From NCBI GenBank assembly GCA_964502665.1, contig CAZCXP010000107.1:1-8939 (forward strand): a stretch of 8,939 nucleotides of DNA, in the 5' to 3' direction. The position numbers and the translations under genes are program-made. The notes under the pieces are model-generated. The model saw only the letters and a program-made list of their open reading frames with translations, did not search any database and was not told the DNA's origin. Below are positions 1 through 5,923 of this stretch, piece after piece. Origin of the DNA: SOKG01 sp964502665. Lineage in GTDB: Bacteria > Chloroflexota > Dehalococcoidia > SZUA-161. Position 1 is the first letter of the stretch. The number at the start of each line of letters is the position of its first letter.

Positions 1-1
1 C

Positions 2-355
2 GATAGCATAACTGACACCTCGGCTGTTATCAGTTGGATCAGTGACCAGCCGGGTAACAGCAGGGTTGACCATGGAGAAAGAACGCCCCCGGTATTGACT
101 GAATCCGACGGTACTCTTGTTACTGACCACGCCGTTACCTTGACTAACCTTACCCCATTAACACTCTATTGCTGCGAGGTGATCTCGTCGAACATAGGGC
201 GTAATAGCACGGTCGATAATAATGGTGGGGCATTAAAGACAGTGAAGCTTTGCTACGTTGTGCTGCGGACACCCGAAGTGGATGTCCCACTCACAGAGCC
301 AGGTAGCTTTGTGCAAGATGGATTCTATGATCACCAGGTTTGCAAAACTCATTGA
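2..355 (+). CDS. C-terminal part of a protein with a fibronectin type III-like domain (5' end outside window)
   Basis: The frame is open from the left edge to a TGA at 353-355, so this is the last 117 codons of a longer gene. A TTG at 95 is internal to the domain and is not taken as the start. Two stretches give the fold: TSAVISWISDQPGNSRVDHG near the beginning, which matches the usual 'T-A-I-W-T-D-x-P-x-S-x-V-x-Y-G' strand pattern, and VTDHAVTLTNLTPLTLYCCEV, which matches the 'H-x-V-x-L-x-L-x-P-x-T-x-Y-x-x-x-V' pattern of fibronectin III and purple-acid-phosphatase-N-like domains. Such domains are usually found in secreted or surface proteins, as spacers or binding modules. The roughly 40 residues after the domain look like linker and contain no membrane anchor. 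The downstream 63-codon ORF overlaps its end by 38 bases. The domain call is fairly firm; the function of the whole protein is unknown. Confidence 0.6.
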   Translation, partial: DSITDTSAVISWISDQPGNSRVDHGERTPPVLTESDGTLVTDHAVTLTNLTPLTLYCCEVISSNIGRNSTVDNNGGALKTVKLCYVVLRTPEVDVPLTEPGSFVQDGFYDHQVCKTH

Positions 356-509
356 CAGATTGCTTGATAGCTTGATAGGTACTGGGATTGGCGAGGTCCC
401 CAATAGCATCCTAGCCAGCATGGCGGCTCCGGTGGCTGCGCTCAGGCGGTGGGGTGTACCCTATCTTCGGTACGTGAGAAACGGGAGGAATCGCGGGTAT
501 GGACGTTGA
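318..509 (+). CDS. Possible small protein, 63 aa, unknown function
   Basis: An ATG at 318 opens 63 codons ending in TGA at 507-509. The product starts with a likely amphipathic helix (MDSMITRFAKLIDRLLDSLI), passes through a Gly/Pro/Ala-rich middle and ends in an Arg/Gly/Tyr-rich basic tail. It has no clear transmembrane segment or known motif. It overlaps the end of the fibronectin-type ORF by 38 bases and the start of the 233-aa membrane protein by 11 bases. That tight packing, with no other gene candidate between 356 and 498, is the main argument that it is real. The ribosome binding site is weak: an AGGT lies about 13 bases upstream of 318. A second ATG at 327 is an equally possible start. 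It could instead be the out-of-frame end of the upstream gene after a frameshift. I do not recognise a family. Confidence 0.4.
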   Translation: MDSMITRFAKLIDRLLDSLIGTGIGEVPNSILASMAAPVAALRRWGVPYLRYVRNGRNRGYGR

Positions 510-1200
510 GTCAACGATCGTGCTAATGGTACTTGCTGCCATGATGATAGGGGGTATGGTTGCCGGGTTCTTCGTGTTGATTGCCTTGGCGGCCTTCACC
601 TATGTTTGGACTCAAAGTTACCCCTGGCTGAAAATGGTAGGCAAGTTTGTGGCCAGGCCCGCGAACTTTTTCAGCTTAGGCATTCTGTATGTGCTATTGC
701 TGGTGGCGTTCATTGTGGCAGTCATTGCAGTGTTTGCCCAGCTTTCTGCTTCTCCTACCATGCTTACTTACCTCCTTCTTCTGCTCGTCCTTGCGCTGAT
801 ACCTGTGCTACTTATCATTTACATCCTTGTGGCGCTGGGGCTAGTGGTCTGGATCGTGAGGGTAGTCAAGTGGCTCTTTGCTCACTGGAGAGGCTTGCTT
901 GAGGGCGTTTACTTCTCTACCCGCCTGCAGATCATAAGGCTCAAGATCAAGGCCGATATGATGCAGGAGACCTCCTTCAGAGGGAGTTCCGGAGGCAGCG
1001 TCAGAGGGAGTTCCGGAGGCGGCGCTAGACGGAGTTCTGGTTCCGGAGGCGGCGCCAGAGGGGGGCCGTCAACGCGCTTCACCACGGGGAAGACAGGGAA
1101 GAAAGGAGCGAGCTTCAAGGAGAAGTTGGAGGCGCTTAGGCGTGAGTTTGCTGGCGATGTGCAGCGGGCCCGCAGCAAGCTATTCAGGAGGAGGCGATGA
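499..1200 (+). CDS. Multi-pass membrane protein with Arg-Gly-Ser repeat tail, unknown function
   Basis: The product is 233 residues long. Hydrophobic segments lie at about 6-37, 58-82 and 88-122; the first and last are long enough that each could hold more than one pass, giving three to four membrane spans. An amphipathic basic stretch follows (about 123-152). Then comes a low-complexity region (about 159-190) built from RGSSGG-like units, and a strongly basic C-terminus ending in FRRRR. The positive-inside rule would place this tail in the cytoplasm, where it could bind nucleic acid or an acidic partner; that is inference. The ATG at 499 has a GGGAGG site at 483-488, ten bases upstream. The gene overlaps its neighbours on both sides (11 bases upstream, ATGA downstream), which suggests one transcript with coupled translation. 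I do not recognise a family. That it is a coding gene is likely; its role is open. Confidence 0.72.
   Translation: MDVESTIVLMVLAAMMIGGMVAGFFVLIALAAFTYVWTQSYPWLKMVGKFVARPANFFSLGILYVLLLVAFIVAVIAVFAQLSASPTMLTYLLLLLVLALIPVLLIIYILVALGLVVWIVRVVKWLFAHWRGLLEGVYFSTRLQIIRLKIKADMMQETSFRGSSGGSVRGSSGGGARRSSGSGGGARGGPSTRFTTGKTGKKGASFKEKLEALRREFAGDVQRARSKLFRRRR
977..1060 (+). repeat. In-frame 24-bp tandem repeat encoding RGSSGG units
   Basis: Two adjacent 24-bp units (977-1000 and 1001-1024) differ at a single base near their ends. A third, diverged unit (1025-1054) carries a 6-bp insertion, and a partial fourth begins at 1055. The shared core is GGAGTTCCGGAGGC. Because the unit is a multiple of three, changes in copy number would lengthen or shorten the Gly/Ser/Arg tail of the membrane protein without breaking the frame. 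Confidence 0.85.
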
Positions 1201-1361
1201 GCATGAACTGGAAAGACAGATTGATTATGAAGATATTGGGTAACAGATTGGTGATCAAGATATTGAGCATGCCCATTGTTCTCAAAGTGCTGATGGGGAT
1301 GACTGGGATATTGATTTCGGTGACATCCCGATTCAAGAGAAAGAGGGAAGTGGCAGGCTGA
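1197..1361 (+). CDS. Small basic, hydrophobic protein, 54 aa, unknown function
   Basis: The ATG at 1197 overlaps the TGA of the 233-aa gene as ATGA, and an AGGAGG ribosome binding site at 1186-1191 lies five bases upstream. This is a textbook arrangement for coupled translation. The product begins MSMNWKDRLIMKILGNRLVI, continues with a hydrophobic middle (MPIVLKVLMGMTGILISV) and ends with a basic SRFKRKREVAG tail. The middle is long enough for one membrane helix or a membrane-lying amphipathic helix. No known family is recognised. The very short length makes the protein hard to confirm from sequence alone, but the start signals are better than those of the larger gene before it. A partner role for the upstream membrane protein is inferred only from the coupling. 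Confidence 0.6.
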   Translation: MSMNWKDRLIMKILGNRLVIKILSMPIVLKVLMGMTGILISVTSRFKRKREVAG

Positions 1362-1385
1362 CCTGACTGTTATGGTCCCCAGCGT

Positions 1386-1414
1386 TTGAAAGATGCAGAA
1401 TTTGTGGATATAAT
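1386..1414 (+). promoter_or_regulatory. Sigma-70-type promoter of the tRNA-Ser gene
   Basis: A -35 box TTGAAA (1386-1391, five of six consensus bases) and a perfect -10 box TATAAT (1409-1414) are separated by 17 bases. Transcription should start near 1421, about 13 bases before the mature tRNA 5' end. Confidence 0.85.
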
Positions 1415-1433
1415 ATTCCCGTAAATGGATTTA

Positions 1434-1522
1434 GGAGGGATCGCATAGTGGTTTAGTGCGGCCGCCTGCTAAGCGGTTAGGGGGGGAAACCCCTCTCATG
1501 GGTTCGAATCCCATTCCCTCCG
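1434..1522 (+). tRNA. tRNA-Ser (anticodon GCU)
   Basis: The sequence folds as a class II tRNA. The acceptor stem GGAGGGA (1434-1440) pairs with TCCCTCC (1515-1521), with G1522 as discriminator base, which is typical of serine tRNAs. The D arm has a 3-bp GCA/TGC stem with GG in the loop. The anticodon stem is 1461-1465 with 1473-1477, and the loop CTGCTAA holds the anticodon GCT at 1468-1470. A long variable arm at 1478-1497 has a G-run pairing with CCCC. The T arm is ATGGG/CCCAT around TTCGAAT. The bases after the discriminator read CCG, so the CCA end is not encoded and must be added after transcription. It decodes AGC and AGU. Position 37 is A next to U36, the usual context for t6A, so this tRNA should not be a substrate of the MiaB enzyme encoded downstream. 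Confidence 0.96.
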
Positions 1523-1544
1523 CCGTCAGACCGGAGTGAACATT

Positions 1545-1567
1545 GCCCCAACGGGGCTTTTTATTTT
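1545..1567 (+). terminator. Intrinsic terminator after tRNA-Ser
   Basis: A GCCCC/GGGGC stem (1545-1549 with 1553-1557) around an AAC loop is followed by TTTTTATTTT. It lies 22 bases past the tRNA and should end the tRNA transcript and any read-through from the upstream ORFs. Confidence 0.85.
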
Positions 1568-1614
1568 GCAGGTGCTCAGCTATCGGCACTCAGCTTTTTC
1601 AACTAGAAGGTCAC

Positions 1615-1660
1615 AATCCCCCCTCAGTCCCCCTTTAGAAAAGGGGGATTCAGGGGGATT
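1615..1660. repeat. 46-bp nested palindrome rich in C5/G5 runs
   Basis: The inner arms CCCCCTTT (1629-1636) and AAAGGGGG (1640-1647) are perfect with an AGA loop. The outer arms AATCCCCC (1615-1622) and GGGGGATT (1653-1660) are also perfect. The joining bases pair partly, with a C-C mismatch and one unpaired C. The whole folds into one long hairpin. Elements of this AATCCCCC...GGGGGATT style recur between genes in many bacterial draft genomes, as I recall, and look like a small dispersed repeat. It lacks a T-run, so a terminator role is doubtful. Confidence 0.75.
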
Positions 1661-1686
1661 TGCTAATGGCTGAATGCTTATGTTCT

Positions 1687-1692
1687 TATAAT
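1687..1692 (+). promoter_or_regulatory. Probable -10 box of the miaB promoter
   Basis: A perfect TATAAT sits 25 bases before the chosen miaB start. No good -35 box is seen at 16-18 bases; TTGCTA lies 21 bases upstream, which is too far. If it is used, transcription starts near 1699, just before the ribosome binding site GGAAAGG at 1704-1710. Confidence 0.5.
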
Positions 1693-1716
1693 ACAAAAGG
1701 GGCGGAAAGGCATTAC

Positions 1717-2982
1717 ATGTCTTATTACCACATCTGGTCCATTGGCTGTCAGATGAACAAGGCGTACTCGGAGCAACTGGCGACCGACTTTGAGCGATTA
1801 GGCTATAGGTCTACCCGGGCTATCGAGGAAGCTGACATTGTAGTCATCAACAGTTGTGTGGTACGGCAGAGTGCTGAAAACCGTGTCCTCTCCAAGTTGA
1901 ACTCGCTGATACCCATCAAGAGACTTAATCCTGACACGGTAGTGGCTCTGGCTGGCTGCATGGTTGACCCAGGGATTGCCGAGCTAAGACGCTGTTTTCC
2001 TCATGTTGACCTTTTCCTTAAGCCTGGGGAATCCGCCGAGCTTTTGGACTTGGCCAGGACGCGAGCTCCGGAAGGTGTCCAGGACTCCACCCCGCTGCCA
2101 CCGCCACCGAGCGCTTTTGTCACCATCATCGAGGGCTGTGATAACTTCTGCTCCTATTGCATCGTCCCTTACCGGCGTGGGAGGGAGAGGAGCCGGCCTC
2201 TGACTGAAATCCGCTGTGAGGTGGAAAGCCTTGCTGAGCGCGGCGTGAAACAGGTTACGCTGCTGGGACAGAACGTGAACTCCTACGGTCACGATCTTCC
2301 AGGCATGCCCGATCTGGCGGATTTACTCAATGAGTTGAACTCTGTTGGGGACCTTGTGCGAATTCGCTTCCTCACCTCCCACCCCAAAGATATGAACCAG
2401 AAGCTTGTTCGGGCTGTGGCCTCTCTGGACAAGGTCTGTGAATCTATCAGCCTCCCTGTTCAAGCTGGGGACGATGAGATTCTGCGGGCGATGGGTCGAG
2501 GCTATACTGCACAAAACTACCGTGAGTTGGTTGGGCAAATACGCAGTATTGTCCCCGGCGTGGCTCTCTCAACCGATGTTATTGTGGGTTTCCCCGGAGA
2601 AACCGAGGCCCAGTTTCAGAGGACACTCGATCTGCTCTCCGACATCAGGTTCGATACTGTTCATGTCGCTGCCTACTCGCCGCGACCCGGCACGCTGGCA
2701 TCAAGGAAGTTTGAGGATGATATTCCCCCCTCGGAGAAAAGGAGGCGGTTACGAAAGGTCGAGGAACTGGAGTGTGAGATAGCCTCTGAGATCAATGCTC
2801 AGCTCCTGGGACAAAAGGTGGAGGTACTGGTGGAGGGGGACAAGAAGGGGAGGTGGTGGGGTCGTACCAGAACAGGAAAGCTGGTGTTCTTCAACGATGA
2901 CGCTAATCGCTTGGGGCAACTAGTCGAGGTCGAGGTTGAGAGAGCGAGCCCTTGGTCGCTCCAGGGCGTGTTTGGACATAAG
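1717..2982 (+). CDS. miaB: tRNA-2-methylthio-N6-dimethylallyladenosine synthase MiaB (3' end lost in N gap)
   Basis: MiaB is a radical SAM enzyme that adds a methylthio group to i6A37 in tRNAs reading codons that start with U. The N-terminal UPF0004 domain carries the three cysteines of the auxiliary cluster: C11 in IGCQMNK, C47 in NSCVVR and C81 in AGCM. The radical SAM motif is C141-x3-C145-x2-C148, followed by VPYRRGRERSRP, the form typical of MiaB rather than RimO or MtaB. A TRAM domain covers about residues 365-420. The 422 visible residues equal nearly the full family length, so only a few codons and the stop are missing. The ATG at 1717 is chosen because GGAAAGG lies six bases upstream and conserved sequence begins there. 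A longer reading from the TTG at 1660 or ATG at 1666 would begin upstream of the likely -10 box. The gene converges with dapA. Confidence 0.93.
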
Positions 2983-3082
2983 NNNNNNNNNNNNNNNNNN
3001 NNNNNNNNNNNNNNNNNNNNNNNNNNNNNNNNNNNNNNNNNNNNNNNNNNNNNNNNNNNNNNNNNNNNNNNNNNNNNNNNNN
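2983..3082. other. Assembly gap (100 N)
   Basis: Exactly 100 undetermined bases separate the miaB 3' end from the dapA stop codon. The round number suggests a scaffold gap of unknown true size. The miaB stop and any terminator between the two convergent genes must lie here, and extra sequence could be hidden. Confidence 0.98.
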
Positions 3083-3084
3083 CT

Positions 3085-3978
3085 TCAGCCCAATGGCAGA
3101 TCGATGTGGTAGTTCTTGAGCACAGCTTCTATTGCTGCTGCCGACTTTTCATCGGGTGGCGTGAGGGGCAAACGAGGGTTGCCCACAGGGAATCCCAGAT
3201 AGTTCAAAGCGTATTTAATGGGGATGGGATTGGAGACAATAAACAAGGCGTTGACCAAGGGCATGAGGTTGCGGTGGATAGCAGCAGCCTCTGTCGATTT
3301 CCCGCTAATTGCTTTGGTGATCATCTCCTTGATTTGAGTTCCTACTAGATGAGAGGCGACGCTGATAGCCCCATAGCCGCCCAGAGAAAGCAAGGGGAAA
3401 GTGTCGCTATCATTGCCGCTGTAGAGTAGAAAGTCCTTGTGCGCCCCATCGAGGATCTTGGCTGAGTGCCCCAGGTCGCCGCTTGCTTCCTTGAGCCCGA
3501 TGATGTTGTCGATTCGGCTTAGCTCGATAACTGTTTCGGGGGAGAGGCCGGTGATAGTGCGACTGGGCACGTTATACAGGATGCAGGGCAGGTTTGTGCT
3601 TCTGGCAATGGTCTGAAAGTGCTCCAGTAGCCCTTGTTGCGTGGGCTTGTTATAGTAAGGGACCACCAGCAAGCAAGCATCGACTCCGATTCGCTCTGCT
3701 TCCTTGGTTGTTGCTACGGCCTCTGCTGTGCTGTTGCTCCCTGTGCCCGCTACGATTGCTCCTCGCTTGCCTACCGCCGATTTCACCTCGGCAAATAGCC
3801 GAAGCTCTTCCTCACGAATCAGGGTAGGGGATTCGCCGGTTGTGCCTACCACTACTACCCCGTCGCTTCCCGAATCAAGCAGAGCTAGCGCCAGCTTCTT
3901 CGCCTGTTCATAGTTGACCTCTCCCCTCTCATCGAAGGGGGTTACCATCGCCGTAAGCAGACGACCCAAATTTAGCAA
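3085..3978 (-). CDS. dapA: 4-hydroxy-tetrahydrodipicolinate synthase DapA
   Basis: DapA condenses pyruvate with L-aspartate 4-semialdehyde to give 4-hydroxy-tetrahydrodipicolinate, the first committed step towards diaminopimelate and lysine. The product has 297 residues, the usual length for this TIM-barrel family. The Schiff-base lysine is K163 in GLKEASGD. Y135 and R140 lie in YNVPSRT, T46-T47 in GTTGESPT, and Y109 in PYYNKPTQQG, so the catalytic Thr-Tyr-Tyr set and the carboxylate-binding arginine are present. The start is a TTG at 3976-3978, supported by AGGAGGT (3984-3990) five bases upstream; no ATG fits. The TGA stop lies two bases from the N gap, so the gene is complete. It follows asd after 20 bases and is probably co-transcribed with it and dapB. 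Related aldolases (N-acetylneuraminate lyase type) are less likely given the asd and dapB neighbours. Confidence 0.95.
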   Translation of the reverse strand: MLNLGRLLTAMVTPFDERGEVNYEQAKKLALALLDSGSDGVVVVGTTGESPTLIREEELRLFAEVKSAVGKRGAIVAGTGSNSTAEAVATTKEAERIGVDACLLVVPYYNKPTQQGLLEHFQTIARSTNLPCILYNVPSRTITGLSPETVIELSRIDNIIGLKEASGDLGHSAKILDGAHKDFLLYSGNDSDTFPLLSLGGYGAISVASHLVGTQIKEMITKAISGKSTEAAAIHRNLMPLVNALFIVSNPIPIKYALNYLGFPVGNPRLPLTPPDEKSAAAIEAVLKNYHIDLPLG

Positions 3979-3998
3979 TTGATACCTCCTCTGGTTTC

Positions 3999-5030
3999 CT
4001 AGAGCCAGCCCTTGGAGATCAGTTCCTCAGCGATCTGAACGGTATTGAGAGCTGCTCCCTTACGCAGGTTATCTGCAACGACCCACATAGCTAGCCCGTT
4101 AGGGTGTGAAGCATCACGGCGTATGCGCCCGACAAACACCTCGTCAGTGCCAGCCGCTGCCCAAGGTTGCGGATAGAGGCTAATAGGGGGATCATCCAAT
4201 ACCTTAACGCCGGGCGCGGTAGCCAGGATATTCCGTGCCTCCTCGGGGCTCATGGGATTGCTGAACTCGACATGGATTGCTTCACTGTGTCCGGTAACTA
4301 CTGGCACGCGTACGCAGGTCGCTGAAATGGCGATGCTCTCGTCGTGAAGAATCTTCCTCGTTTCGTGAGTCATTTTCCACTCTTCCTTGGTGTAGCCGTC
4401 ATCGAGGAATACGTCGATCTCAGGAAGCAGGTTGAACGCTATCTGGTGCGGGTAAACGTGAGGGACAGTGCTCTTTCCCTCAAGGATCAGCTTGGTTTGG
4501 CTGTTGAGCTCATCTACAGCCGCCGAGCCCGTGCCCGATACCGCCTGGTAAGTATCCACCACTATCCTCTTGATAGGATTTACTTTGTGCAGCGGATAGA
4601 GTGCCACCACCATCTGAATAGTGGAGCAGTTGGGATTGGCAATTATACCTTGATGATGCTCCAGGTCCTCGGGGTTGACCTCAGGAACCACGAGAGGGAT
4701 ATTGGGATTCATTCTGAAGGCGGCGCTGTTATCCACCACTACCGCACCTCTCTTGGCTGCTATCGGTGCAAAGTGCTTGCTGACTTCGCTCCCCGCGGAG
4801 AATAGTGCTATATCTACCGGGTCAAACGAGTTGGGCGTGACCTCCTCGACCTCGATCTCCCGGTGATTTACAAATAGCTTCTTTCCTGCTGATCTATCGG
4901 AGGCAAGTAGATGAACCGAGGCCATGGGAAAATCCCTCTGCTCCAGGACCTTGATAAACTCCTGTCCCACGAGCCCAGTGGCCCCGACAATAGCAGTATG
5001 ATATTTTCTCATCAGCACAGACCCTAGCAA
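3999..5030 (-). CDS. asd: Aspartate-semialdehyde dehydrogenase Asd
   Basis: Asd reduces L-aspartyl-4-phosphate with NADPH to L-aspartate 4-semialdehyde, the branch point for lysine, threonine and methionine. The dinucleotide motif GATGLVGQEF is at about residues 16-25. The catalytic cysteine is C135 in NPNCSTIQM. Substrate-binding motifs are YQAVSGTGSAA (about 161-171) and RVPVVTGHSE with R241 and H248. Its 343 residues match the family. The start taken is TTG at 5028-5030, because AGGAGG lies four bases upstream, inside the end of dapB. An in-frame ATG at 5012, giving MRKYHTAIVG, looks more like a family N-terminus but sits about 20 bases from that site and has no good one of its own; a GTG at 5018 is also possible. 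With the TTG start the gene overlaps dapB by 7 bases, so translation is probably coupled. It supplies the substrate of DapA. Confidence 0.94.
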   Translation of the reverse strand: MLGSVLMRKYHTAIVGATGLVGQEFIKVLEQRDFPMASVHLLASDRSAGKKLFVNHREIEVEEVTPNSFDPVDIALFSAGSEVSKHFAPIAAKRGAVVVDNSAAFRMNPNIPLVVPEVNPEDLEHHQGIIANPNCSTIQMVVALYPLHKVNPIKRIVVDTYQAVSGTGSAAVDELNSQTKLILEGKSTVPHVYPHQIAFNLLPEIDVFLDDGYTKEEWKMTHETRKILHDESIAISATCVRVPVVTGHSEAIHVEFSNPMSPEEARNILATAPGVKVLDDPPISLYPQPWAAAGTDEVFVGRIRRDASHPNGLAMWVVADNLRKGAALNTVQIAEELISKGWL

Positions 5031-5836
5031 TTCTCCTCCTCAAGACCCAGAAGCTTGTTCAAGCCAAAGACCGCCTCCTTGAGTTCGGCAACCTTCTTGA
5101 TGGCCAGGTTAACGCCAGGCATGAAGGCTTCTCGACTTATCTGGTCAAGCCGTATCCTCAGGGTTTGACCCGATGCGCCTAGAATAATCTCCTGATGAGC
5201 AAGCATCCCTGGCAGCCGCACGCTATGTAGGGCTACTCCCTCAAATTCGCCGCCGCGACAACCGGCAATGCTCTCACTTGCTGTAGAGGCGTGGACAAAA
5301 GCCTTGCCTCTAGATTTGACCATCTCCCTGGCTGTAGCTAGGGCGGTTCCCGACGGGGCATCGGCCTTCTGCTCATGGTGCATCTCGATAATCTCAGCAT
5401 AGTCGAAAAACCTAGCTGCTATTTTTGCCAGGTGAATCATTACTGCCGCCGCCAGAGAGAAGTTGGGGGTGACCACTGCCCCGATTCTATGGCTCTGGCA
5501 CAGGCTCTTGATTTCATCGAGGTTCGCAGCGGATAGCCCTGTGGTCCCGATCACCAGCCTGACATTATGTTTTACTGCCGTTCGCACCGCAGGCATCGTG
5601 GCCGCGGCATTAGTGAAATCTACCACAACGTCGGGGTGGTGGCGACTAAGAGTTGATTCTAGGTCAGCAGACAGCGGGATCGAGCGAGACCCGTCAGGTA
5701 AGAGTAGCGCTTCGCCCTCCCCCTTTATGTCTACTCCAGCCACTGCTTCAAGCTCTGGATCACGACATAGTGATCTGAGCACCTCTTGCCCCATCTTTCC
5801 CAACGCGCCGTGCACCAGAACTCTTACCCGCTCCAT
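5024..5836 (-). CDS. dapB: 4-hydroxy-tetrahydrodipicolinate reductase DapB
   Basis: DapB reduces the DapA product with NAD(P)H to tetrahydrodipicolinate. The protein has 270 residues, normal for the family. The Rossmann motif HGALGKMG (residues 9-16) is at the N-terminus, with DFTN (73-76) and GTTG (97-100) contributing to cofactor binding. The signature EMHHEQKADAPSGTA (151-165) contains the catalytic histidine pair H153-H154 and lysine K157, with the SGT substrate-binding loop. The ATG at 5836 has GAGGAG (5840-5845) three bases upstream. The gene leads the dapB-asd-dapA group. It is separated from pnp by 465 bases of non-coding DNA, so a promoter of its own is likely, although I cannot point to a convincing one. 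A 5'-side palindrome cluster lies at 5858-5878. Confidence 0.95.
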   Translation of the reverse strand: MERVRVLVHGALGKMGQEVLRSLCRDPELEAVAGVDIKGEGEALLLPDGSRSIPLSADLESTLSRHHPDVVVDFTNAAATMPAVRTAVKHNVRLVIGTTGLSAANLDEIKSLCQSHRIGAVVTPNFSLAAAVMIHLAKIAARFFDYAEIIEMHHEQKADAPSGTALATAREMVKSRGKAFVHASTASESIAGCRGGEFEGVALHSVRLPGMLAHQEIILGASGQTLRIRLDQISREAFMPGVNLAIKKVAELKEAVFGLNKLLGLEEENC

Positions 5837-5857
5837 CAGCTCCTCGATTCGTCACCA

Positions 5858-5878
5858 GTTTTATGTAAAACGACATAA
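5858..5878. promoter_or_regulatory. Overlapping palindromes upstream of dapB, possible operator
   Basis: GTTTTA-TG-TAAAAC (5858-5871) is a perfect inverted repeat. It overlaps TTATGT-AAAACG-ACATAA (5861-5878), another perfect one. They lie 22-42 bases upstream of the dapB ATG. The position and symmetry suit a dimeric regulator, but no known operator is recognised. Confidence 0.3.
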
Positions 5879-5923
5879 TTAAGTGCGCATATACCGCAAT
5901 TAAACTCTAATTTCTAAATGCTA

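Noticed and set aside
909..1178. 89-codon minus-strand ORF rich in Pro/Leu/Glu
   Set aside because: It is the antisense shadow of the Gly/Ser/Arg repeat region of the 233-aa gene.
1615..1660. CRISPR-like or terminator reading of the C5/G5 palindrome
   Set aside because: There is only one unit with no spacer series, and no T-run follows the hairpin.
1660..1716. Upstream miaB starts (TTG 1660, ATG 1666)
   Set aside because: They lack a ribosome binding site, begin at the end of the palindromic repeat and lie upstream of the likely -10 box; the added residues are not MiaB-like.
2983..3348. Extension of the miaB reading frame through the N gap to 3348
   Set aside because: Unknown bases were read as open codons; after the gap this frame is antisense to dapA, and a TRAM domain ending at about residue 420 is already complete.
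5837..5920. A promoter or lysine riboswitch before dapB
   Set aside because: Pairs such as TTGATA with TTTAGA match the consensus poorly, and no conserved lysine-riboswitch structure could be recognised in the AT-rich sequence.
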